A DNA stretch of 20,171 nucleotides from the IMG/VR virus record IMGVR_UViG_3300047550_002271, positions 1 to 20,171 of that record, one strand, 5' to 3'. Below, piece after piece: positions 1-8,214 of the stretch. The translations under genes were made by a program, and so were the position numbers. Under the pieces are notes generated by a model. The model was given only the letters and a program-made list of their open reading frames with translations, had not been told where the DNA came from and searched no databases. Every line of letters begins with the position of its first letter. Positions within the stretch are counted from its first letter, which is position 1. The DNA comes from a virus.

Positions 1-3000
1 GTCATGGACCTCAAGATAAAAGACGCTACTGCCGCATACGTTTACGCGGACCTCATTGACAGGTTGGAGACGGCGAGGTTCACCAACCTGGAGGACAGTT
101 CGCTCAGCCCACAGGAATACGTAGACGCGCAGAACGAGCTGCTTGAATTGCAGGCCAGGATGATTAAGGAGTTCTCTGGCGTGGCAACCGCAGGCGGTCA
201 GTTCAACAACGCCCTCAAGGACATTTACCGCAACTCGCTGTTCAACTACACTGTAGATAACCAGATCAACGAGTACAAGAAGGCAAACTTCGGCTACATA
301 CCTGCTGAGGTAGAGGAAAAGTATCGCAAACTAGACGAGCAGATTAAGGAACTAAACAAGAGGATAGCAGAGGCCGAGCAACGCGCACAAGAGGCCGAGG
401 ATGCCCGAAACCTAGCCGAGATAGAGAAGGCGGCAGCAGAAGACAAGCTCGCAAACATTGACCTCAAGGACACCAACGATGCGGCCGCTGAGGTGCTGAA
501 GTTTAAGGGCAAGTCGGTGTCGTTTAAGGACTCAAACGGCAAGCCCATCAACATGCCCAAGGGCACGTGGTCCAAGATTGTAGACGCGGCAGCCAACGCC
601 GTAAAGAACATAAAGAACAAGCCGTCGCTTGTGTCCAAGGCAAGCCTGTCTGGAGCGGCATCAAACGCGGCACTCGACGCGGCACTGGCCACGGTGCGTG
701 CAGAGCCATGGTTCCAGTCCCTGTCCGACGCGGACAAGAGGGCTGTAGAGGACCAGTTCCAGAGCGTGACCCCTGGCAAGATATCTATCCCGTCCTCTTT
801 GATCCGTGAGATCGTAGAGAACGGCGTTGCGGACATGAACGACCTGGTCACCAAGGTTAGGGAGCGCATGTCTGAGAAGTATCCCAACGCCACAGACCGC
901 CAGATACGCGACGCGATAAGCGGCTACGGCCGTGAGCGTTCGTTGACCCGCGACGACATGCAGCGTGAGATCGGAAGGCTCCGCAACATCGGGCGCATGG
1001 AGTCTCGACTTGAGGACATCCGCAGGGGGATAGTCAAGGCCAAGAATCCACAGGAGAGGGCAAAACTTACCGACAAGGAGGAGCAGTTAAAGCTAGACAT
1101 ACAGGACGCATATGAGGCGGCAGGCATTGCCGACGCGCAGAGGCTTATAAACGCCAAGCGGAACGCCCAGAAGCGTATCACAGAGCTGGAGCGCAGACTT
1201 GCAGAGGGCGACTTCACCAAACAGGAGCGAAAGAAAGTTAAGGAGGACGAGGAGTTGGCACAGCTGCGTGCAGAGCGTCAGACCTTACAGAACCAGTTCG
1301 ACAAAGAGCTTGACAGGATCAAGAAACAGAACAGTCCTACCAAGTTTTGGGACAACATGGGTGGTTTCTGGGAAATCTCTCGTTTGTTGCAGGCCACCTT
1401 TGACTTGTCCGCAGTACTTGTGCAGGGATTGAAGTTGACCGTGTCACACCCCGTGCATGCCTCTAGATCTTTTACTAAGACAGCAGAACACTTTCTTAGC
1501 GAGAGTAAGGCCCGTAAGTGGGGTGAGTTTATTAAGGCCCAGCCATACTACGAGGAGATGATAAAGGCGGGACTGTCTTTGTCTGAATATGACGCATCGC
1601 TTTCTGAAAAGGAAGAGGGTTTCTTGGGTGGCGTGGGTAATATGATGTGGGACTACCTTGTGTTGCCTTTCAAGATGTTTGGCGACAAGGGATATACTCG
1701 GGTTGCCCAGGCAAACCCATTCAAGGCGTTTGAACGTGCTGGTATTGGATATCTAAACACCATGCGCGTACTTCGATACCTTGACGGTCAAAAAATGTTG
1801 CAGGACAGGGGAAAGACCTTTGAGACCGATCCAGACTCATTCAAGGCTGTGGCAAACGAGGTTAATAGCTTTACGGGACGTTCGTCACTTGGTCCATTGG
1901 AAAAGAATGCTGGGCTTTTGTCTAAGATATTCTACTCGCCAAAGAACTGGGCGTCTCAGTTAAAAACATCAACTATCGGTTTTCCTATATTCCTTTTGAC
2001 TTTAAAGGACAAGGGCACATTAATGCCGTCGGTGGCTCAAAAGATGGCTATGCGCGACTGGATCGTATGGTTTGTTGTTACCGCAGGAGTCGTTAAGATG
2101 GTTGCAGAAAAGGCTAACGAGGACGATGAAGACGAGATCGAGGTTGATATGAACCCGCTTAGCTCTAAGTTTGGTAAGATCCGATTGGGTAGCATATACG
2201 TAGACCCTTGGGGTGGTTTTATCCAGCACATCGTTTTACAGGCCCGTCTTTACAACGAGGCTATGGTGCGCGGTGGTGAAGAGAAAAAGCTAGGAGATTA
2301 TAACACGCCTACACGTGGTGGCTTGATGGCAGAGTTTGCCAAGAACAAGCTACACCCGACAGCCAGTCTTTTGGTAGGATACCTTACCACGCACGAGGAG
2401 GACGGCAAGCGTGTGGACGCCTATGGCAACGACTTTATTTGGAGCGATGAGTTACAGGAGCGTGTTGTTCCTATGATCGGCAGCACACTCGCCGAGATAT
2501 ACAAGGAGGAGCCCAACCTCAAGGGCGCATTCCTGGGTGCGTATGCATTCCTTGGTGCCGGCGTCAACGTGTACAAGAATGAGAAGGTTGCTCCTAAGTT
2601 TGATAGCCCAGAAACTGCTAGTATGATGAAGGAATACAAGCCTAAGGGATTGCCAGACATCAAGAAGGATACGTTTGCGGTTCCTTTATCAGACGAAGAG
2701 TTAATACAGCTGAACGTAAACTACCGTAAGAAGGCTACCGCTATTCTCGACGTGTATTCAGCTACTAAGCCGGCTGAGGACAAAGACATGGAGACGGCTA
2801 AGTTTAAGAAGCTCACTGACAGTCAACTCGAAGAGGCCAGGGCACAGGCCGTCAAGAAGGGTGTACAGGAGGCGGACCTCGACAAGGAGTCAGAACGCAT
2901 TGCGCTTGAGAATAAAAAGAGAGACAGGATATCTGACAGCATAGGCGATCTGACCAGGTTAGCTAAAGACGCAGCCGCTTATGAGTACTTCAAAGCCCTT

Positions 3001-3084
3001 GGAAAGCGCATCCCGCCTACTATTGAAGACGCCGCTAAAGACTACGAAAAAAAGTTGAAGGATTTACAAAAGGAACTCGACTGA
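1..3084 (+). CDS. Large internal virion / polyvalent-type phage protein (5' partial)
   Basis: The frame is open from base 1; the first Met is at position 4, but the protein very probably begins upstream, so this is the C-terminal part (1026 residues visible). Residues about 105-150 and 325-440 are charged heptad-rich coiled coils. A hydrophobic segment near residues 683-704 (WIVWFVVTAGVV) is followed by an acidic patch and by 'FGKIRLGSIYVDPWGGF' (about 723-739). That pattern resembles the C-terminal region of very long phage 'large polyvalent' or internal virion proteins, which are packaged in the head and ejected with DNA in podovirus-like phages; I recall it from such proteins but cannot run a search. 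The last 150 residues are again charged and helical. It is followed 21 nt later by a small membrane protein gene. The role (ejection or membrane conduit) is inference from family resemblance; no catalytic motif was recognised in the visible part. Confidence 0.7.
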   Translation, partial: VMDLKIKDATAAYVYADLIDRLETARFTNLEDSSLSPQEYVDAQNELLELQARMIKEFSGVATAGGQFNNALKDIYRNSLFNYTVDNQINEYKKANFGYIPAEVEEKYRKLDEQIKELNKRIAEAEQRAQEAEDARNLAEIEKAAAEDKLANIDLKDTNDAAAEVLKFKGKSVSFKDSNGKPINMPKGTWSKIVDAAANAVKNIKNKPSLVSKASLSGAASNAALDAALATVRAEPWFQSLSDADKRAVEDQFQSVTPGKISIPSSLIREIVENGVADMNDLVTKVRERMSEKYPNATDRQIRDAISGYGRERSLTRDDMQREIGRLRNIGRMESRLEDIRRGIVKAKNPQERAKLTDKEEQLKLDIQDAYEAAGIADAQRLINAKRNAQKRITELERRLAEGDFTKQERKKVKEDEELAQLRAERQTLQNQFDKELDRIKKQNSPTKFWDNMGGFWEISRLLQATFDLSAVLVQGLKLTVSHPVHASRSFTKTAEHFLSESKARKWGEFIKAQPYYEEMIKAGLSLSEYDASLSEKEEGFLGGVGNMMWDYLVLPFKMFGDKGYTRVAQANPFKAFERAGIGYLNTMRVLRYLDGQKMLQDRGKTFETDPDSFKAVANEVNSFTGRSSLGPLEKNAGLLSKIFYSPKNWASQLKTSTIGFPIFLLTLKDKGTLMPSVAQKMAMRDWIVWFVVTAGVVKMVAEKANEDDEDEIEVDMNPLSSKFGKIRLGSIYVDPWGGFIQHIVLQARLYNEAMVRGGEEKKLGDYNTPTRGGLMAEFAKNKLHPTASLLVGYLTTHEEDGKRVDAYGNDFIWSDELQERVVPMIGSTLAEIYKEEPNLKGAFLGAYAFLGAGVNVYKNEKVAPKFDSPETASMMKEYKPKGLPDIKKDTFAVPLSDEELIQLNVNYRKKATAILDVYSATKPAEDKDMETAKFKKLTDSQLEEARAQAVKKGVQEADLDKESERIALENKKRDRISDSIGDLTRLAKDAAAYEYFKALGKRIPPTIEDAAKDYEKKLKDLQKELD

Positions 3085-3089
3085 TAGAC

Positions 3090-3097
3090 TATATTTG
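3090..3097 (+). promoter_or_regulatory. Bacteroidota-type -7 promoter element (TATATTTG)
   Basis: TATATTTG matches the TAnnTTTG -7 consensus. It sits only 8 nt before the ATG at 3106, so a transcript starting here would be leaderless or nearly so. No TTG box is seen about 19 nt upstream, so the match is half a promoter. Confidence 0.4.
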
Positions 3098-3105
3098 TAA
3101 CCACA

Positions 3106-3291
3106 ATGCATCACGACGTAGGACATACAGGAGGAATAAGCTCGGTTTTACTGACCGTGTTCGCCTCTATTGTATCCTGGCAGGAGCAGGCGGAGTGGTT
3201 ATTCCGCATCTCGTCTCTCCTCCTTGCCTGTACGGTGTCTGTTGTAGTTCTTTATGGCCACTATAAGAGGGCCAAGAAAAAGAAAGCCTAA
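3106..3291 (+). CDS. Small two-helix membrane protein, possible holin
   Basis: 61 aa. Two hydrophobic stretches are visible: residues about 12-27 (SSVLLTVFASIVSW) and about 32-52 (LFRISSLLLACTVSVVVLYG), ending in a lysine-rich tail (KRAKKKKA). Size, two helices and a basic C terminus fit small phage holins, but they also fit other small phage membrane proteins, and a better-placed holin candidate lies next to the endolysin at 8211. The gene starts 21 nt after the stop of the large virion protein and has a TATATTTG element directly upstream, so it may have its own transcript. The start is the only ATG that includes both helices. Function is inferred from topology only. Confidence 0.6.
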   Translation: MHHDVGHTGGISSVLLTVFASIVSWQEQAEWLFRISSLLLACTVSVVVLYGHYKRAKKKKA

Positions 3292-3324
3292 GTTTTACGA
3301 CATCTTCCCGATTGTACCTTCTAT

Positions 3325-3356
3325 AAAACACAGAGGGCGGTGATCAGCCCGCCCTC
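3325..3356 (-). terminator. Intrinsic terminator of the candidate small RNA
   Basis: Perfect 8-bp stem, 3333-3340 with 3349-3356, with an 8-nt loop. On the - strand it is followed by TGTGTTTTA. On the + strand no T-run follows, so the orientation favours the - strand, though the hairpin could still slow or protect the + transcript ending after 3291. Confidence 0.55.
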
Positions 3357-3399
3357 AAAGTTCTCGTCTCCCGACTGCACGTTTGTGCGCGAACTTGCG
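3325..3399 (-). ncRNA. Candidate structured small RNA (antisense orientation to virion genes)
   Basis: There is no convincing ORF here. Downstream of a two-box - strand promoter (3403-3434), the predicted transcript folds as follows: AAGTTC (3396-3391) pairs with GAACTT (3363-3358), enclosing a GCAC-aaac-GTGC hairpin (3388-3377). An 8-bp GC-rich stem GAGGGCGG/CCGCCCTC (3356-3349 with 3340-3333) follows, then a U-rich run (TGTGTTTTA). Promoter, compact fold and terminator together give a unit of about 75 nt. Function unknown; expression is inferred. Confidence 0.5.
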
Positions 3400-3402
3400 A
3401 GG

Positions 3403-3434
3403 CAAATATATGACATTTCTTAATTAATACAAAA
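3403..3434 (-). promoter_or_regulatory. Two-box Bacteroidota promoter (TTTTG - 19 nt - TATATTTG)
   Basis: Read on the - strand: TTTTG (3434-3430), a 19-nt spacer, then TATATTTG (3410-3403). Both boxes and the spacing fit the known Bacteroidetes primary sigma factor consensus (TTTG near -33, TAnnTTTG near -7). It is the best promoter match I found in the window and it points into a non-coding interval, giving a predicted start near 3399. Confidence 0.6.
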
Positions 3435-3442
3435 TAATTTTG
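3435..3442 (+). promoter_or_regulatory. Possible + strand -7 element (TAATTTTG), divergent from the - strand promoter
   Basis: TAATTTTG matches TAnnTTTG but lacks a clear -33 box. It directly adjoins the TTTTG box of the divergent - strand promoter. A 15-nt inverted repeat (ATGCAC-act-GTGCAT, 3447-3461) lies at or just after the expected start, so it could be an operator or the first hairpin of a transcript. Confidence 0.3.
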
Positions 3443-3446
3443 CATC

Positions 3447-3461
3447 ATGCACACTGTGCAT
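3447..3461. repeat. Inverted repeat, operator-like or RNA hairpin
   Basis: ATGCAC (3447-3452), spacer act, GTGCAT (3456-3461). Six-base perfect arms at the expected start region of the + strand element TAATTTTG suggest a repressor site or a 5' stabilising hairpin; the sequence cannot say which. Confidence 0.35.
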
Positions 3462-3519
3462 ATATCTTCGCCCCAGGTTTTGGTAATAGTAGTACATAGT
3501 GTTTAAGTTATTGTTGTTT

Positions 3520-3548
3520 AAACCCTCGGCAACGGCTGGGGGTTTTTT
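3520..3548 (+). terminator. Intrinsic terminator before the 3576 gene
   Basis: AAACCC (3520-3525) pairs with GGGTTT (3540-3545) around a 14-nt loop and continues into a run of T (3543-3548). It lies just upstream of the next promoter element, so it would end transcription coming from the left. The 3' arm (CTGGGG, 3536-3541) could instead pair with CCCCAG at 3471-3476, an alternative fold that would disrupt the terminator. Confidence 0.5.
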
Positions 3549-3550
3549 CA

Positions 3551-3558
3551 TATATTTG
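3551..3558 (+). promoter_or_regulatory. Bacteroidota-type -7 element (TATATTTG) for the fibre gene cluster
   Basis: TATATTTG is followed by an A-rich leader (CAACAAAACGAT) and the ATG at 3576. No good -33 box is seen. Its place directly after a terminator supports a fresh transcription start for the 3576-9061 gene block. Confidence 0.5.
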
Positions 3559-3575
3559 CATCTCAACAAAACGAT

Positions 3576-4223
3576 ATGATTGAACTGATGATCGCGGACC
3601 CGACCCCGCACGAATTAGGTGAATATAGAGAACTAATTAAGGAACTAAAGAATAAGTTTCCCGATGCGTATGTGTTGGTTGAAAGAGGCATCGGGGACTA
3701 TGCTATAAGCAACACGTCTATTTATATAAACGATGAGAAGAGAACTGACTGGCACTCCGCCATCTACCCCTCAGTTCCCAACCGGGGAACCGCGCAAATC
3801 AAGGCAGACCTTCTCGCCCTTACCTTCGCTATGCGTGAACTTGGGTTTGATATCAAGTTCCTCGACAGCGATCCGCCAGTTCGTGAGAAGGTTGTCATAA
3901 CACGCGGACGTTTGGATTCGTGTGTTTCCCTTCGTCAGTTAGTTGAGTTGCTCGAAGATGCCAACCACGAGAAGCTGCAAGAGGTAAAGGTGATGATAGA
4001 GAACAAGCGCAAGAACGGCGGTCGTCCAAGCAAGAAGTCTGTGATTGACTTTATCTTTTCCGGGCCTAAGGAGGAGCGCAAGCAACAGCCTGTTCGCACC
4101 GGGGCAGAGTGGGCGCGTGTCAAGATGGAATGGCGCGATAAATTTGCCACTTCTAAGTATGCGAAAATGTACAAAAGTCTCGACGAATTTTGTACCTTCG
4201 CGACTGAAGAAGAATGTAAATAA
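3576..4223 (+). CDS. Hypothetical protein, first gene of the tail-fibre cluster
   Basis: 215 aa, family not recognised. The first ~110 residues look like a mixed alpha/beta domain (LVERGIGDYAISNTSIYIND; RGTAQIKADLLALTFAMRELG). Residues about 113-150 are helical (LRQLVELLEDANHEKLQEVKVMI). A basic linker (NKRKNGGRPSKK) follows, and the C-terminal ~60 residues are charged and aromatic (GAEWARVKMEWRDKF). No signal peptide, membrane helix or cysteine motif is present. Its stop codon overlaps the ATG of the fibre gene by one base (TAATG), so the two are probably co-translated; by position it may be a tail or fibre-assembly protein, but that is inference only. The start has the A-rich leader CAACAAAACGAT. 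Confidence 0.75.
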   Translation: MIELMIADPTPHELGEYRELIKELKNKFPDAYVLVERGIGDYAISNTSIYINDEKRTDWHSAIYPSVPNRGTAQIKADLLALTFAMRELGFDIKFLDSDPPVREKVVITRGRLDSCVSLRQLVELLEDANHEKLQEVKVMIENKRKNGGRPSKKSVIDFIFSGPKEERKQQPVRTGAEWARVKMEWRDKFATSKYAKMYKSLDEFCTFATEEECK

Positions 4224-7200
4224 TGGCAAACCCGATAATCACTAGAATACAGGTAGAAGGCAACGATGTAGTATCGTTTTTGAATGGTACTACACCTCCG
4301 TACACCTACGTCCGTTCGATGAGTCAGATTCTCCCACAGAGTCCGACCTACATCTCCTACCGATATGACTCGATAACCATCTCACAGGTAGGCGGGGAAG
4401 CGTTTACATTCACGGTATATACAATTCTACAGGTCGGCGGCAATGCGTTTACTGCGCTGAACTTCCAAGACCCTGCAACCACCGTTCAGGCAAAGACCGT
4501 TGAGATATACAGACTGCTTGTAACATCCATCTTCAAGGGATGTTGCGAGTGTGGTAATACAGAGCCGGAATGTGCGATTCAGTATACCTATGGAAATTCG
4601 GGATTTACTGGTGAGTTTGATTATACTTATGGAACCCCTGGCTTAATCAGGTTTAACGATATAACAGGGAACAATCAAAACTTCTCCGGCTTCTTCCCTC
4701 TTATACCAGACGGATCGTGGGTGTTTTTATTTAGTAAGACAGACCCCACGGTGTATGCTGTTCTACAGCTTTCTAATTATAGTAGCGGAGGAGGGTCTGC
4801 TGGTTTTGATGCTATAGAGCTAAATGCTGCGGGGACTCCGTTTGTTGAAGGTACAGAATTCTGTATCGATTTCACAAGCGTGGGTGGCTCACTCGTACAA
4901 GGGTGGCAGGACACATTGAACATAAACCCCAACCTCAATCAGGACAACACAATTGATGGAGGTGGATACGACTTTGTGTTTGATAACAATGCATCGTTTA
5001 CCATCAACGGTCCCGGCGGATCTTTGGAGGTAGACGCGTTTGGTCCGGCTATGAACGCGGGGACTCAGCAGATACTTGTAACGGCAGGTTACATTGACAT
5101 CAACACTCCGCTGATAGGTTTGGCCTCTCCGGGATGGGTTCTTTCGTTAACTGCTTCTGGTCACGTTGAGTATGCCCCAGCCGCGACAGGCACTGTATCA
5201 TCTGTTGGCCTTTCAATGCCTTCTGCATTTACGGTTACAAATAGTCCCGTCATATCGTCGGGCACATTGACCGTGACAGGGGCAGGAACAAGTGGTCAGT
5301 ATATAGATGGGACTGGAGCGTTGCAGACGTTCCCGACTATTCCAACTCCAAATGTTTATACCGTAGATAATGGACTTAGCCCTCAAACAACTCCAACGCC
5401 AAACCCGAATAATTTCCAATTAGGCGGTCCTCTTGTTCAAGACACAACGGTTGACGGAGTTAGCACATACAGCATGACGTTTAATGCTCTTGATGGTTTT
5501 TTTGCAAACTCTATAGCGGACACTTTTTTAACTTCTCAAACATCGTATAACAATTGGACTCCAATAAGTCCAACAGCGCCTACCTATACCCATCACGATG
5601 TTAATCCTGGGTATAATTGGATGGAGACTAGAGATACCGATATTAGAGATGGATCTATTACGTACAATCAGTTGTACATGAAGTCCGCTCTGTTTGGAAC
5701 TAAATTAATGAGTTTAACCCATAGCACTAGCTCCATTAACGTAGGTTTATCTTTGGGTATACATAGCTCATTCAGCACGACAACTCCATGTATTACCTTA
5801 ACAACTACCAATGTAGCCGCTAATACAGCAACGGTTGGCCAGGTCTTGACTTTAAAGAGTATGACCGGAAGTGACAAGGGTCGTGTAGAATTTGAAACAA
5901 TTACTATAGGTACAGGCACGGTTACATCCGTAGGTCTTTCGATGCCACCCGCCTTCACGGTAACAAACAGCCCTGTCACCACACTAGGAACCTTGACCGT
6001 TACAGGCGTCGGGACAAGCGCTCAGTACATAGATGGAACCGGGGCGTTGCAAAACTTTCCAGCGCTAGGAGTATACGACTCTAACCAAGGTATCTACAAA
6101 GATACTGTGCCAGTCAACGACACGTTCATGCTTGGTGCGCCATTGGGAAGTGAAACAAGCATTCCGTTCCTAATAGATCGCTACGTTTATACAGACACGT
6201 TTAAGTTAGCATTAAGAGGAAACCCAACCAATAGCGCTATAGATACTGCTTATGGGGCTGTACTTCAAGTTTCGTTAGATTCAAGCACCACAGGCGATTA
6301 TGCGGCGGCAATAAAGGCGGATACAACCTTGTTAGAGGGGAAGAATATAGGTATCGTAATAGACTCTAGTAACTTAGGAATGTATATAGAGTCAGCCTCT
6401 GAATCAATTACTACAATCTCTCCTGGGTTGTCTCTTCTCGGTACTACAAGAAATGACATTTATCTTAATCAGGTCGTAGAGACGGCTAGATTAGTTAGAG
6501 ACACAGTTGTTGGGGGAGGATCTCCTAGCGTTGGTTTCGGTAATTCGTTAGTGTTTCAATTAAATGATAATAACAGCATTGTGCCTACGGCTAGTGCTAA
6601 TATATCATCTTATTATTCAAACATCACAACGGGTGTCGAAAGCGCAGACATGGCTTTCAGTGTTACGACAGCAAATGGATCAGGGCCTTTGGCTCCTGGA
6701 ATAAAAACTGTTTTAACACTAAGGGGGCAGAATGGCGAGGGTCAAATTCAATTCAATGAATACGGCCAAACCCCTGCTAACTTCCCTGCATCCCCTGTAT
6801 GGGCGTTAGGTGTGGATTCAAGCGGTAATGTGGTAGAGTTTACTCCTAGTGGAGGCGGCACGGTAACATCCGTGGACTTGTCGGTCCCAACCCCTGTAAA
6901 TCCTGCGTTTAGTGTAAGTGGCAATCCTATTACCACGTCGGGAACCTTGGCCATATCAGCTAATGGGACAAGCGCTCAGTACATAGATGGAACCGGGGCG
7001 TTGCAAACCTTCCCATCATTGACTGGTTATGTTCCATATACTGGAGCCACACAAGACGTAGACTTGGACACATTCAAGTTAAGCACTAAGAGTGTGTACA
7101 TTACAGGAACTGCGGGGAATGGTCATCTACACATGAAGCATCAAAGTGCGGATGCGACAGCCACAGGGCAAAGCACGGTGCTATGGGCTGACTCAAATGG

Positions 7201-7951
7201 TGACATAAAGTGGAAAAATGATGGTCAATGGAAGACTACGTTAAAGACATCAAGTAACACAGCGGACAGGGTTTATACCTTCCCTGATCTAGATTGCACA
7301 TTGGTTCCAACGACTCGCTCCATTTCAACCACGCCTCCACTAACCGGGGGCGGGGACTTGAGTGCGGATAGAACATTGTCTATAGCCAATGCCGCTGCTG
7401 ACGGATCAACCAAGGGCGCGGCCGCGTTTACTGCTTCTGACTTTGATGATAACGGAAGTGGTTTGATATCCATTGACTACACGAATGGACAAAAGGCTAC
7501 GGCCTCACAGCCTGGATTCTTAACCGCTGCTGACTGGACTACGTTTAATAGTAAACCAGCTGGCGACTCTATTGTGTTTGCATCTTCGCCTAACAATATA
7601 ACACATACAACTGGTACAAGTTATTGGTCAATTACTGGTAGTGTTGGTGGAGCATTGGAAAACAACAGGGTTGTAATAATGCCATGTGCTGGTATACTAA
7701 AGAATTTTTATGTGAGAATTGGTGCAGCAGCTGGTTCTACTTCAACTATTACTATGACCATAAGAAAGAATGGAGTAAACTCAAGTATTTCTGTAACCTT
7801 CGTACAGGCCAATGGATCAAACTTTACGTTAAGTGATACAACAAATACCTTAACCGTAGCCGCTGGTGATAGAATTGTAATAGAAAGTTCTAACTCAGGC
7901 TCACAATCTGGTGGTGTCGTATCAACCTCAATACTTTTAGAAAGAACATAA
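4223..7951 (+). CDS. Tail fibre / receptor-binding protein with repeated modules
   Basis: 1242 aa, very rich in Ser, Thr, Gly and Asn. An N-terminal region with a Cys cluster (C107, C108, C110, C117) probably belongs to the particle-attachment part. Three copies of a module of about 50 residues follow: 323-371, 565-613 and 879-931, each running from GTV(S/T)SV to QYIDGTGALQ(T/N)FP. After the third come YVPYTGATQDVDL (about 936) and TPPLTGGGDLSADRTLSI (about 1037), motifs I know from Bacteroidota prophage tail fibres, and FLTAADWTTFNSK. The last ~128 residues (from 1114) look like a beta-sandwich head domain (NRVVIMPCAGILKNFYVRIG; VAAGDRIVIES), the likely receptor-binding tip. No chaperone-type autoprotease motif was noticed. 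It is co-translated with the genes on both sides (1-nt overlap upstream, 2-nt gap downstream). Receptor binding is inferred from architecture. Confidence 0.85.
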   Translation: MANPIITRIQVEGNDVVSFLNGTTPPYTYVRSMSQILPQSPTYISYRYDSITISQVGGEAFTFTVYTILQVGGNAFTALNFQDPATTVQAKTVEIYRLLVTSIFKGCCECGNTEPECAIQYTYGNSGFTGEFDYTYGTPGLIRFNDITGNNQNFSGFFPLIPDGSWVFLFSKTDPTVYAVLQLSNYSSGGGSAGFDAIELNAAGTPFVEGTEFCIDFTSVGGSLVQGWQDTLNINPNLNQDNTIDGGGYDFVFDNNASFTINGPGGSLEVDAFGPAMNAGTQQILVTAGYIDINTPLIGLASPGWVLSLTASGHVEYAPAATGTVSSVGLSMPSAFTVTNSPVISSGTLTVTGAGTSGQYIDGTGALQTFPTIPTPNVYTVDNGLSPQTTPTPNPNNFQLGGPLVQDTTVDGVSTYSMTFNALDGFFANSIADTFLTSQTSYNNWTPISPTAPTYTHHDVNPGYNWMETRDTDIRDGSITYNQLYMKSALFGTKLMSLTHSTSSINVGLSLGIHSSFSTTTPCITLTTTNVAANTATVGQVLTLKSMTGSDKGRVEFETITIGTGTVTSVGLSMPPAFTVTNSPVTTLGTLTVTGVGTSAQYIDGTGALQNFPALGVYDSNQGIYKDTVPVNDTFMLGAPLGSETSIPFLIDRYVYTDTFKLALRGNPTNSAIDTAYGAVLQVSLDSSTTGDYAAAIKADTTLLEGKNIGIVIDSSNLGMYIESASESITTISPGLSLLGTTRNDIYLNQVVETARLVRDTVVGGGSPSVGFGNSLVFQLNDNNSIVPTASANISSYYSNITTGVESADMAFSVTTANGSGPLAPGIKTVLTLRGQNGEGQIQFNEYGQTPANFPASPVWALGVDSSGNVVEFTPSGGGTVTSVDLSVPTPVNPAFSVSGNPITTSGTLAISANGTSAQYIDGTGALQTFPSLTGYVPYTGATQDVDLDTFKLSTKSVYITGTAGNGHLHMKHQSADATATGQSTVLWADSNGDIKWKNDGQWKTTLKTSSNTADRVYTFPDLDCTLVPTTRSISTTPPLTGGGDLSADRTLSIANAAADGSTKGAAAFTASDFDDNGSGLISIDYTNGQKATASQPGFLTAADWTTFNSKPAGDSIVFASSPNNITHTTGTSYWSITGSVGGALENNRVVIMPCAGILKNFYVRIGAAAGSTSTITMTIRKNGVNSSISVTFVQANGSNFTLSDTTNTLTVAAGDRIVIESSNSGSQSGGVVSTSILLERT
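5189..5335 (+). repeat. Fibre module copy 1
   Basis: Encodes residues 323-371 (GTVSSVGLSMPSAF ... GTGALQTFP). It is the most diverged of the three copies at DNA level. Confidence 0.8.
5915..6061 (+). repeat. Fibre module copy 2
   Basis: Encodes residues 565-613 (GTVTSVGLSMPPAF ... GTGALQNFP). Bases 6011-6053 are identical to 6965-7007 in copy 3 (43 bases). Confidence 0.85.
6857..7015 (+). repeat. Fibre module copy 3
   Basis: Encodes residues 879-931 (GTVTSVDLSVPTPVNPAF ... GTGALQTFP), four residues longer than the other copies. Its second half shares 43 identical bases with copy 2 while the first half differs in many positions. Confidence 0.85.
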
Positions 7952-7953
7952 AT

Positions 7954-8214
7954 ATGAAATCAATTCAACCATTATCAGTCTGGAAGGACGGACAAGAACA
8001 ACAAGCCACACGGCTGACTCTAACTATTAAGTTTGACAATCTTGATACCGAGGCCGTATTCGGATACGTGTTAAGCGATGGCGATAATAATGCGATTATA
8101 AGTGGTAGTCTTTCTATTGATGGGGATGCATATCAGACCTGGGGGCAATCGCTCGATGCTAACACAGACGCATACATATACGCGGCTACGCAATTAAATT
8201 TAACACTCATATGA
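7954..8214 (+). CDS. Small fibre-associated phage protein
   Basis: 86 aa. It begins MKSIQPLSVWKDGQEQQATR and ends in an amphipathic stretch (AYIYAATQLNLTLI). I recognise the general pattern (MK.I.P...W..G....A..L...., then W......YAA..LNLT) as a short protein often encoded directly after tail-fibre genes in Bacteroidota phages; its function is not known to me. Predicted mostly beta, with no signal or membrane segment. It starts 2 nt after the fibre stop codon, and its stop overlaps the next start as ATGA, so it is translated with the fibre and lysis genes. It may be a tail-tip or fibre-capping component, which is inference from position only. Confidence 0.7.
   Translation: MKSIQPLSVWKDGQEQQATRLTLTIKFDNLDTEAVFGYVLSDGDNNAIISGSLSIDGDAYQTWGQSLDANTDAYIYAATQLNLTLI

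Noticed and set aside
294-893. Long antisense open frame (199 codons) within the large virion gene
   Set aside because: Ser/Ala-rich composition is the mirror of the coding strand; no leader, promoter or recognisable domain.
3420-3611. - strand open frame of 63 codons covering the terminator and the start of the 215-aa gene
   Set aside because: It crosses promoter, terminator and an opposite coding start; no leader and no protein-like pattern.
3584-3625. CTGATGA followed by a GCGG...CCGC stem on the + strand, like the start of a hammerhead
   Set aside because: No GAAA follows the stem and no stem III or UH site is found; it lies in the first codons of the 215-aa gene.
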